A stretch of DNA of 43,652 nt from CAZOKN01 sp964580525 (lineage in GTDB: Bacteria > Pseudomonadota > Alphaproteobacteria > Rickettsiales > UBA6187). The DNA lies in the NCBI GenBank assembly GCA_964580525.1, contig CAZOKN010000011.1:1-43652 (forward strand), given 5' to 3'. Position 1 is the first letter of the stretch, and each line of letters starts with the position of its first letter. Of this stretch, positions 34,077-40,280 are shown piece after piece. Made by a program: the position numbers and the translations under genes. Under the pieces are notes generated by a model. It saw only the letters and a program-made list of their open reading frames with translations. It was not told where the DNA came from and searched no databases.

Positions 34077-34541
34077 ATGGCAAAAAAAGATATTTATAAA
34101 TCACTTTCGCAGCTTGGCGGAAAATCTTCTATCGCCGCTTCTCCTGAGGAAAGTGTTATAGAAAAAGTAAAGAATCCTAAAGACGGCGTAAAGTATGTGG
34201 TTAGGTTTGCCTGCCCTGAATTTACCTCAATCTGCCCAATAACTGGTCAGCCTGATTTTGCTCATTTGGTTATAGATTATGTTCCTGGTAAATGGCTGGT
34301 AGAAAGCAAATCGCTAAAATTATACCTAGCCTCTTTCCGCAATCATGGAGCTTTTCATGAAGATTGCACAACCAGCATTGCTCTGCGCTTGGTTGAGGAA
34401 TTAAAACCAGTATGGCTGCGCATTGGTGGATATTGGTATCCACGTGGCGGCATACCTATCGATGTTTTTTATCAGACTGGCAAACCACCAGCAGATGTGT
34501 GGGTGCCTGATCAAGGCGTACCGCCTTATAGAGGAAGATAA
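34077..34541 (+). CDS. queF: NADPH-dependent preQ0 reductase
   Basis: Reduces the nitrile of preQ0 to the amine preQ1 in queuosine biosynthesis. The 154 residues fit the short, single-domain (type I) enzyme. The nucleophile is C53 in FTSICPITGQPDFAH, with D60 as the proton donor; ESKSLKLYLASFRNHG (76-91) is the QueF signature that holds NADPH. The end WYPRGGIPIDVF is also conserved. It begins one base after the GNAT stop and overlaps apaG by one base. QueC and QueF in the same run carry 7-carboxy-7-deazaguanine to preQ1. Confidence 0.97.
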   Translation: MAKKDIYKSLSQLGGKSSIAASPEESVIEKVKNPKDGVKYVVRFACPEFTSICPITGQPDFAHLVIDYVPGKWLVESKSLKLYLASFRNHGAFHEDCTTSIALRLVEELKPVWLRIGGYWYPRGGIPIDVFYQTGKPPADVWVPDQGVPPYRGR

Positions 34542-34933
34542 TGTATTCACAATCAACAAAATCCATAATGGTATCTGTGGTACCTGAATATGAGGATGAC
34601 CGCTCAGCTCCCAGCGAGGGATATTATGTTTGGTCATATCGTGTAAACATTGCCAATAAAAGTGAGCAAACTGTAAGGCTGCTAAATCGCCATTGGATTA
34701 TTGTTGATGAAGCCGGACAAGTGCAAGAAGTCCGCGGCACTGGCGTTGTTGGCGTACAGCCGCTTCTAAAACCAGGCGAAGAATTTGAATATTCCAGCAC
34801 AACACACCTAAACAGCTCATCCGGACTTATGATGGGAAGCTATGAGATGCGCACAGAAGACCAGGATGTCATCGAAGTAAAAATCCCAGCCTTCTCATTG
34901 GATTGCCCGCACACACGGAAAAATGTGAATTAG
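34541..34933 (+). CDS. apaG: ApaG-domain protein
   Basis: A small beta-sandwich protein. The ApaG name comes with a proposed Co2+/Mg2+ efflux role that is not well proven. The 130 residues contain VWSYRVNIANKSEQTVRLLN, RHWIIVDEAGQVQEVRGTGV and GMMGSYEM-like LMMGSYEMRTEDQD, which are the ApaG hallmarks including the GxGVVG loop. The ATG uses the last base of the queF stop codon, so translation is coupled. It is the last gene of the plus-strand run and converges with icd across 39 A/T-rich bases in which I see no good hairpin. Confidence 0.94.
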   Translation: MYSQSTKSIMVSVVPEYEDDRSAPSEGYYVWSYRVNIANKSEQTVRLLNRHWIIVDEAGQVQEVRGTGVVGVQPLLKPGEEFEYSSTTHLNSSSGLMMGSYEMRTEDQDVIEVKIPAFSLDCPHTRKNVN

Positions 34934-34972
34934 GTGAATAAAAAAAATTTTCTTATAAAAACTTTTCTGAAA

Positions 34973-36208
34973 CTAGATCGCTTTATCCAGATTCTTCTTC
35001 ACCGCAGCAATATATTGCTTAGTTGTTAGACTTTTAACCTTAGCTTTTTTCGAAGAAGCCGTAACAATCAGCGCCAAATCCTTAGTCATATTATTGCTTT
35101 CTACTGCATCGATACATGCTTTTTCAATAGCATTAGCAAATTTTTCCAAAGCTTTATTTTTATCTTTACGCGCCAAATGCACCAATCCTTGCGTCCAGGC
35201 AAAAATCGACGCAATTGGGTTTGTGTGAGTATCTTTACCCTGCTGATGTAGACGATAATGGCGTGTTACAGTGCCATGTGCAGCCTCAGTTAACACATTT
35301 CCATCCGGAGCAAGTAGAGTCGAGGTCATAAGACCAAGTGAGCCAAACCCTTGTGCCACCATGTCCGACATCACGTCACCATCATAGTTTTTGCAAGCCC
35401 AAACATATTTACCTTCTGATTTAACCGCATATGCAACCATGTCGTCTATCAGGCGGTGCTCGTAGCTAATTCCAGCTTTTTCAAACTGTTTTTTAAAACC
35501 TTCTTTGTTATAAATTTCTTCAAACAAATCTTTGAATTTGCCGTCATAGGCTTTCAATATGGTGTTTTTGCTGGAAAAATATAGTGGCCAGCCTTTGTTC
35601 AGCGCATATTTAAAGCTCGCGCGTGCGAAATCTTTGATTGATTCATCAGTATTGAAAATTCCCATGCCAACACCTGAGCCTTTAAAATCATGAACTTCAT
35701 ATTCCTTAACTTCTCCACCATCTTTCGGCGTGAAGCGCATAGTAAGTTTTCCAGCTTTTTCAATTTTGAAATTTTGCGATTTATATTGATCGCCGAAAGC
35801 ATGACGACCTATAGCAATAGGGAATTTCCAGCCCCCAACCAGCCTAGGCACATTTGTACAAATTATGGGCTCACGAAATATTGTGCCACCCAAAATATTA
35901 CGTACAGTACCATTTGGCGACAACCACATTTTCTTTAGGTTAAATTCCTTTACCCGCGCTTCATCCGGCGTTATCGTAGCGCACTTAACCCCTACACCAA
36001 ATTTCTTTACAGCAGCAGCGGCATCATTCGTCACCTTATCTGCCGTCTTATCGCGATTTGGTAAGCCGAGATCAAAATATTTTATGTCGATATCAAGATA
36101 TGGCAATATCAACTGCTCTTTTATCATAGCCCACATAACACGAGCCATTTCATCACCATCCATCTCAACAATAGGACTTTTTACCTTTATTTTTTTGAAA
36201 CCTGCCAT
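34973..36208 (-). CDS. icd: NADP-dependent isocitrate dehydrogenase, eukaryote-like type
   Basis: Oxidatively decarboxylates isocitrate to 2-oxoglutarate in the TCA cycle, producing NADPH. The 411-residue protein is of the homodimeric kind shared by mitochondria and alphaproteobacteria, not the E. coli type. Seen are VEMDGDEMARVMW, LSPNGTVRNILGGTIFREPI (the phosphate-binding serine/asparagine region), GWKFPIAIGRHAFGDQY, NYDGDVMSDMVAQGFGSLG with metal-binding aspartates, and EAAHGTVTRHYR, the NADP site. An AGGAG site lies 10 bases upstream of the ATG. It is divergent from the BKACE gene across a 188-base region with a 16-base palindrome. Confidence 0.97.
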   Translation of the reverse strand: MAGFKKIKVKSPIVEMDGDEMARVMWAMIKEQLILPYLDIDIKYFDLGLPNRDKTADKVTNDAAAAVKKFGVGVKCATITPDEARVKEFNLKKMWLSPNGTVRNILGGTIFREPIICTNVPRLVGGWKFPIAIGRHAFGDQYKSQNFKIEKAGKLTMRFTPKDGGEVKEYEVHDFKGSGVGMGIFNTDESIKDFARASFKYALNKGWPLYFSSKNTILKAYDGKFKDLFEEIYNKEGFKKQFEKAGISYEHRLIDDMVAYAVKSEGKYVWACKNYDGDVMSDMVAQGFGSLGLMTSTLLAPDGNVLTEAAHGTVTRHYRLHQQGKDTHTNPIASIFAWTQGLVHLARKDKNKALEKFANAIEKACIDAVESNNMTKDLALIVTASSKKAKVKSLTTKQYIAAVKKNLDKAI

Positions 36209-36271
36209 TGAAATACAACTCCTATTAATCGCGTTAGGGTATTTACATTATTATCAAAAACATCTAACAAC

Positions 36272-36287
36272 AAGCATAATTATGCTT
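36272..36287. promoter_or_regulatory. 16-base perfect palindrome between icd and BKACE genes
   Basis: AAGCATAATTATGCTT is exactly symmetric and lies 64 bases upstream of the icd start and about 45 bases upstream of the BKACE -35 box. Its length and site suggest a dimeric regulator's operator, possibly for both genes. No regulator gene is nearby. Confidence 0.45.
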
Positions 36288-36332
36288 ACGGGTAACTTTT
36301 TCGAAATATAGCGTTTCAAACCGCGTGTAAAA

Positions 36333-36361
36333 TTGACTTTTAGGTACCAATCTGGTATAAA
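36333..36361 (+). promoter_or_regulatory. Strong predicted sigma70 promoter of the BKACE gene
   Basis: TTGACT (36333-36338) and TATAAA (36356-36361) are spaced by exactly 17 bases. The predicted start is near 36368, about 28 bases before ATG 36397. An inverted repeat TACCA-ATC-TGGTA (36345-36357) overlaps the spacer and the -10 box and could be a repressor site. Confidence 0.65.
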
Positions 36362-36396
36362 CTACAACCTTGCTCAAAAAATGGGAGAATATAAAA

Positions 36397-37248
36397 ATGA
36401 CCACGCCAGCTATTGTTACCGTTGCGATTACAGGTAACGTTACAACTAAAAATGAAAATCCTGCAGTTCCTATTACTATAGCTGAACAGGTTGAAAGCAC
36501 ACAGGAAGCTTTTGAAGCTGGTGCAACAGTTGCACACGTACATGTTAGAAACGATGAAGGCCGTCCTTGTTCTGATGCCGATCGTTTTGGTAAATTGCAA
36601 GAAGGTTTGAACAAACACTGCCCTGGTATGATTGTACAATTTTCAACCGGAGCTCGCGGTGGTAAGGGCAATGAGCGTGCAGCGAGCATGATCCACCGCC
36701 CTGAAATGGCTTCATTATCAACAGGCTCTGTAAATCTGGTAAAAGTTATATATGATAACGAACCTGCTTTGATTGATCAGATTGCCAACGAACTTTTAAA
36801 ATATAACGTAAAGCCTGAAGTTGAAGTATTTGATTTAGCACATCTTTATAACGCTGTTGATCTTATAAAACGCGGCCTTGTGAAAGAACCTGCACATGTT
36901 CAGTTTGTTATGGGTATTCCTGGTGCTATGCCTGCAAAAGAATCCGTATTCAAATTTTTGCTTTCTGAATTAAGAGAATTATTACCAACTGCTACGTGGA
37001 CTGCAGCAGGCACTGGCCGCTTCAGCTTCATTTGCAATAAATGGTCTTTGGCAAATGGTGGCCATGTTAGAACTGGCTTGGAAGATAACGTAATGATCGA
37101 CAAAGGCGTTCTTGCAAAAAGCAATGCTGAGCTGGTGCAAAAAACCGTTAGCTTCATGCCTGAATTTAATCGCCACGCCGCAAGCGTTTCTGAAGCTCGT
37201 CAGATTCTTGGCTTGCCAGAATTTAAAACTACGCAAAAAGCCGCTTAA
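36397..37248 (+). CDS. BKACE-family (DUF849) beta-keto acid cleavage enzyme
   Basis: A zinc enzyme of the family named for 3-keto-5-aminohexanoate cleavage (Kce). Members condense a beta-keto acid with acetyl-CoA, releasing acetoacetate and a new CoA ester. The 283 residues form the TIM barrel: VAITGNVTTKNENPAVPIT at the N-terminus, the metal-binding GATVAHVHVRNDEGRPC (HVH), VQFSTGARGGKGNER and the later RTGLEDNVMIDKG. The ATG 36397 follows GGGAG; an earlier ATG at 36370 lacks a site. The substrate differs widely in this family and cannot be read here; carnitine or lysine breakdown are known roles. It has its own good promoter and no catabolic neighbour. Confidence 0.92.
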   Translation: MTTPAIVTVAITGNVTTKNENPAVPITIAEQVESTQEAFEAGATVAHVHVRNDEGRPCSDADRFGKLQEGLNKHCPGMIVQFSTGARGGKGNERAASMIHRPEMASLSTGSVNLVKVIYDNEPALIDQIANELLKYNVKPEVEVFDLAHLYNAVDLIKRGLVKEPAHVQFVMGIPGAMPAKESVFKFLLSELRELLPTATWTAAGTGRFSFICNKWSLANGGHVRTGLEDNVMIDKGVLAKSNAELVQKTVSFMPEFNRHAASVSEARQILGLPEFKTTQKAA

Positions 37249-37251
37249 TTA

Positions 37252-37338
37252 TAGTGCGAGTGTGAGTTATTAGTGTGGGTAAGATTGTCAACTCATTCTA
37301 TTTTTCCTTGCTCGCACTCGCACTAACCACTCACACTA
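37252..37338. repeat. Imperfect palindrome of 6-base words
   Basis: Arms 37252-37283 and 37307-37338 are 32 bases each. Compared as an inverted repeat, the outer 11 and inner 12 positions match except for transitions, while the middle is out of register. The words are AGTGYG-like (AGTGCG, AGTGTG, AGTGCG). It fills the gap between the BKACE stop and the small coiled-coil gene. Its block 37266-37298 is also found at 9596-9628. Confidence 0.7.
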
Positions 37339-37353
37339 GGTTAAGGTTATAAC

Positions 37354-37506
37354 ATGGGAAGTCTACTCGACAAACTCCTTGCTAATGCCGAAAAAGCAAA
37401 AAAAGAAAATGATTTTCTTGAGGATTGCCTATTGGATTTAGAAAAGATAAAATCCGATACTCAGCAAAAACTAGATGAATTAAATAAAGAAAAAAAAGGT
37501 GAATAA
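37354..37506 (+). CDS. Small 50-residue coiled-coil protein
   Basis: A short gene with an AAGG ribosome site 8 bases before ATG 37354 and a stop at 37504-37506, two bases before the next start. The product begins MGSLLDKLLANAEKAKKEND and then continues in a highly charged helix with hydrophobic residues every three or four positions (LEDCLLDLEKI), as expected for a coiled coil. I do not recognise the family; a SlyX-like or accessory peptide is possible. Evidence that it is real is the good ribosome site, the tight coupling to the following NTP pyrophosphatase gene and the absence of any other use for this stretch. Confidence 0.6.
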   Translation: MGSLLDKLLANAEKAKKENDFLEDCLLDLEKIKSDTQQKLDELNKEKKGE

Positions 37507-37508
37507 CA

Positions 37509-37916
37509 ATGTATGATATTATCAATAAATCCACAGAATTCAGCCGCGATTTTGAAGTTGATCCAAAACTTAAAGATGGTGTAGATGGCAAAACATTGCT
37601 TAATAAGACTATCGATTTTCTAAGCGAAGAACTAAACGAAACCAAAAATGCCATTGCAGAAAATGACCTAGAAGAAATTATCGATGGTTTTGGCGATGTT
37701 GCATTCGTTGCACTTAATGGAATATATAAAACTTTCCGTTTTCAAGGCGAAAATCACGAATCAGCAAAAGCCAAGGCAAATGAAGTTATGAAACGTATTT
37801 GCGAAGCCAATCTTGGTAAAAAACAATCTGACGGCACAATATTATATGTAAATGGCAAAGTACAAAAACCTGCTGGTTGGACAGCACCACAATATAAGGA
37901 TTTAGTTGCCGCATGA
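37509..37916 (+). CDS. All-alpha NTP pyrophosphatase (MazG/PRA-PH-like)
   Basis: A 135-residue member of the all-alpha nucleoside triphosphate pyrophosphohydrolase group (MazG, phosphoribosyl-ATP pyrophosphatase and phage dCTPase-like). The magnesium motif is E40-E41-x-x-E44 followed by E56-x-x-D59 within DFLSEELNETKNAIAENDLE. The C-terminal part, NGKVQKPAGWTAPQYKDLV, resembles small stand-alone members that clean up or salvage nucleotides. A HisE role is unlikely without his genes nearby. It overlaps the ArsC-like gene by 4 bases and follows the 50-residue gene by two, so the three make one unit. Confidence 0.85.
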   Translation: MYDIINKSTEFSRDFEVDPKLKDGVDGKTLLNKTIDFLSEELNETKNAIAENDLEEIIDGFGDVAFVALNGIYKTFRFQGENHESAKAKANEVMKRICEANLGKKQSDGTILYVNGKVQKPAGWTAPQYKDLVAA

Positions 37917-38272
37917 GTAGCAAAACTGCAATTATGTACGGCATAAAAAATTGCGACACCATAAAAAAAGCTAGGCAATGGCTAGAGGATAATGGTGTTG
38001 AGTACAACTTTCATGATTATAAAAAAGAAGGCATATCTCCAGAAAAACTAATTGCCTGGATTGATAATTTTGGCTGGGAAAATGTTGTAAATCGTAAAGG
38101 AACAAGCTGGCGATCATTATCAGAAGAGTTGCGAAATAGCGCTGATAAAAATTCCGCCATTCAACTAATGATAGAAAATCCATCCCTAATAAAAAGACCA
38201 ATAATTGAAACAAGTGGGGAAAATATTATTGGATTCAATCCATCAGAATATAAAGAGATTTTTACTCTATAG
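37913..38272 (+). CDS. ArsC/Spx-family protein, YffB-like
   Basis: A 119-residue thioredoxin-fold protein. It carries the single-cysteine motif MYGIKNCDTIKKARQWL with C14, FHDYKKEGI, and ENPSLIKRPIIETSGENIIGF, the arginine-containing loop of the ArsC/Spx/YffB group. Real arsenate reductases of this family need the same cysteine plus other residues, and no ars genes are present; YffB-type members are of uncertain function, possibly glutathione-dependent thiol reductases. The start ATG overlaps the previous stop (ATGA). No terminator is visible before the next promoter at 38296. Confidence 0.88.
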   Translation: MSSKTAIMYGIKNCDTIKKARQWLEDNGVEYNFHDYKKEGISPEKLIAWIDNFGWENVVNRKGTSWRSLSEELRNSADKNSAIQLMIENPSLIKRPIIETSGENIIGFNPSEYKEIFTL

Positions 38273-38295
38273 AGTATTAGATTTATATTTATCAC

Positions 38296-38323
38296 TTGCC
38301 TTTTCGTAACAAATATGTATAAT
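38296..38323 (+). promoter_or_regulatory. Strong predicted sigma70 promoter of the small lipoprotein gene
   Basis: TTGCCT (38296-38301) and a perfect TATAAT (38318-38323) with a 16-base spacer. The predicted start near 38330 is the first base of the hairpin at 38330-38357. Confidence 0.65.
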
Positions 38324-38329
38324 GCATCC

Positions 38330-38357
38330 GCGGTATAAAAAGGCAAAAAAATACCGC
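38330..38357 (+). promoter_or_regulatory. Hairpin at the predicted 5' end of the lipoprotein mRNA
   Basis: GCGGTAT (38330-38336) and ATACCGC (38351-38357) make a perfect 7-base stem with a 14-base A-rich loop. It starts where the transcript is predicted to start and ends 14 bases before the ATG, so it may protect the 5' end or, as DNA, be an operator. Confidence 0.5.
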
Positions 38358-38371
38358 TATAGGTTAGTTAA

Positions 38372-38602
38372 ATGAATTTTTTGAAAACATTAGCGATTCT
38401 TGCCATTCCACTCGTAAGTGGCTGTAATAACAGCATTTCCGAGATGTATTATCATGAATTTCCTCCAAAACCTGACCCCGCTTATAAAAACGAAAAGCGC
38501 ATACCAATCGCCCAGAACGTTAGGTTCGAAATGATCCCGGTTAAGTGCGTATATGGCTATGGCTATGAAATTGATGGCGAATTAGTGTGCGGGAAGTACT
38601 AA
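38372..38602 (+). CDS. Small predicted lipoprotein of unknown function
   Basis: A 76-residue protein with a short signal MNFLKTLAILAIPLVSGC, lipobox LVSGC with Cys at 18, then a mature part of about 59 residues containing PPKPDPAYKNEKRIP and a Cys pair (C59 in VKCVYGYGYE and C73 in LVCGKY) that could form a disulfide. I do not recognise the family. It has its own promoter and a 5' hairpin and stands alone between the ArsC-like gene and the orphan gene. An AGG site lies 8 bases before the ATG. Small entericidin- or YgdI-like lipoproteins are comparable in size but not in sequence. Confidence 0.7.
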   Translation: MNFLKTLAILAIPLVSGCNNSISEMYYHEFPPKPDPAYKNEKRIPIAQNVRFEMIPVKCVYGYGYEIDGELVCGKY

Positions 38603-38632
38603 AACCCGCTAAAAACGCCAAGAAAGCCTAAT

Positions 38633-38661
38633 TTGTAATAAATTCTTAACCTTCATATAAT
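38633..38661 (+). promoter_or_regulatory. Predicted sigma70 promoter of the 522-residue orphan gene
   Basis: TTGTAA (38633-38638) and a perfect TATAAT (38656-38661) are 17 bases apart. The predicted start, near 38668, is the first base of the hairpin 38668-38693. Confidence 0.6.
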
Positions 38662-38667
38662 ATAATA

Positions 38668-38693
38668 AAAGTTATAGGAGATTATATAACTTT
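38668..38693 (+). promoter_or_regulatory. 5' hairpin presenting the Shine-Dalgarno sequence in its loop
   Basis: AAAGTTATA (38668-38676) and TATAACTTT (38685-38693) form a perfect 9-base stem; the 8-base loop GGAGATTA holds the only good ribosome site. In linear RNA this GGAG is 22 bases from ATG 38703, too far for normal use; when the stem folds, the loop is brought near the start codon. All pairs but two are A-U, so the stem should be weak and temperature-sensitive. Confidence 0.5.
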
Positions 38694-38702
38694 AGTAAGT
38701 TT

Positions 38703-40271
38703 ATGAAAAGAAATAGAACCGAAACAAGCACAAGAAAGCTTAACAGAATGGCTGGTATGGGATTTAGCCAAATGATTGGTGCTATTGTGTCTGATGCTCA
38801 GGCTCCTATAAAGATAGCCCTCGAAAAAGCTGTTAAAAATTTATCCGAAAATTCAACTCCAGAAGAACAAAAACTCTTTTTAGAATTTGTTGAAAATACT
38901 GCTATTCCTATTGTTTTCAATCCAAGTGGACATGGTAGAAAAGTCCAATCTCCTTTTAGAAAATTTGAAGAAAATAAAGAACTACAGAAAAAAATCTTGC
39001 CTAAGCATATCTCTGCATGGAAACAAGCAATTTCTGTTTTGGAATATGATCTAGAAAATAGTCATAAGAAAGTCGCTAATGCCTTAGCACCAGGATATAA
39101 AGAAAATAAAAAAGATATAGTTAGCTATACAAGAGAAGAATTAGATCCTGTTGTGGATTCTATAATAAGCAAAGTTACAGATAGATATAAATTATCCTTT
39201 ACTGAAAAACAAAAAAATATAATAAAAAATCTCGCTTGGGATAATAAGGGATTTATTGATCTTGGAAACTTATCTGAAGTTCAGAAACATCAGAAAAAAA
39301 TTGACCACGAATTAAACAACAAAGAATTTAAAAAAATACCAAAAGAAGCAATAACGGAAATATGGAAGACTGTTGATAGTATAACCACTCACGTAGATCC
39401 TGTAAAATTCCCTATACTTCCTGAAATGCTTAGTATATTCGGAACAGAAGTTGACGTTATTAGGGCAATAGAACTCTTTTCTAAAATGCCATTAGAAGAT
39501 CACCAGGAATTATGCAAAAAAAGTTTCAAATCCCTAGAAGAGTTTGCTCAAGTATCATTAGCGGAAATACGAAACAATTTGCCCGAATGCAAAGAAAAAG
39601 TAGAAGAAGTTGCGCCACCTATAGAACAAAAAAAATCGAATTCAGATAAAGAAAATAACTTTTCTCCTGTAACTTCTAGTCATTCGGCTCCAAATAAAAC
39701 TAAACAAAACAATATTACCAAAGAAAGGCCTAAAGCTCCTATATCAAATGCTGATCTTGTAATATCCTATCTTATGGATTCAAAATACCATGACAGTAAT
39801 GGAGCTTCACACAGCCTTTTTCCTTCCGGAAATGAAATCAAGCTTCTTTCTGATAAAGATAAAAAACAATTAATCGACGAACAAAAACAAACAATTCAGA
39901 ATGCAAAACTGAAAGGCCGTGAATTCATCAGTGGCGGATCTCATATAGATCCTTTAAGCGGTATAACAACATATATATGGTACCACCCGGACCATTTAAA
40001 AGAGGGAAAAGATCGCGATGCCAATAAAATTATATATAAGGTAAAACCAGATGGAACAACCGATGTTCTTTTTGGCAACAGCGTATCAAACAGCCTTGTA
40101 ATATCTGAAGCTAACGAAAAGCAAGGTATAGGATCAAAAATAATGAGCATAAATCAAGGTAAAGTCACTATAATAGGCGATGAAAACAACAAACAGCTCA
40201 ACAAATCAGAAGCTATAGACAAAAGCTTTGTTCACCAGATTACAAGGGACCGTGGACCACTTCAAAGATAA
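38703..40271 (+). CDS. 522-residue orphan protein, unknown function
   Basis: I do not recognise this protein. It has no signal peptide or membrane segment. Residues 1-20 are basic (MKRNRTETSTRKLNRMAGMG). About 20-300 is predicted mostly helical and charged, with no catalytic motif that I can name. About 300-350 is a Ser/Asn/Lys/Pro-rich linker (EQKKSNSDKENNFSPV), and 350-522 is a second domain with beta-type patterns (GITTYIWYHP, NKIIYKVKPDGTTDVLFG). Two-domain proteins with a low-complexity joint can be secreted effectors, but that is only a guess. ATG 38703 is used; M16 (38748) is an alternative. It is convergent with thiC, 9 bases away. Confidence 0.7.
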   Translation: MKRNRTETSTRKLNRMAGMGFSQMIGAIVSDAQAPIKIALEKAVKNLSENSTPEEQKLFLEFVENTAIPIVFNPSGHGRKVQSPFRKFEENKELQKKILPKHISAWKQAISVLEYDLENSHKKVANALAPGYKENKKDIVSYTREELDPVVDSIISKVTDRYKLSFTEKQKNIIKNLAWDNKGFIDLGNLSEVQKHQKKIDHELNNKEFKKIPKEAITEIWKTVDSITTHVDPVKFPILPEMLSIFGTEVDVIRAIELFSKMPLEDHQELCKKSFKSLEEFAQVSLAEIRNNLPECKEKVEEVAPPIEQKKSNSDKENNFSPVTSSHSAPNKTKQNNITKERPKAPISNADLVISYLMDSKYHDSNGASHSLFPSGNEIKLLSDKDKKQLIDEQKQTIQNAKLKGREFISGGSHIDPLSGITTYIWYHPDHLKEGKDRDANKIIYKVKPDGTTDVLFGNSVSNSLVISEANEKQGIGSKIMSINQGKVTIIGDENNKQLNKSEAIDKSFVHQITRDRGPLQR

Positions 40272-40280
40272 TTTAAATTC

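Noticed and set aside
36370..36396. BKACE start at ATG 36370
   Set aside because: It would place the start only a couple of bases after the predicted transcription start and lacks a ribosome site; GGGAG precedes ATG 36397.
37913..38272. Arsenate reductase with an arsenic resistance role
   Set aside because: Sequence fits the YffB/Spx-like branch and there is no arsR, arsB or acr3 nearby.
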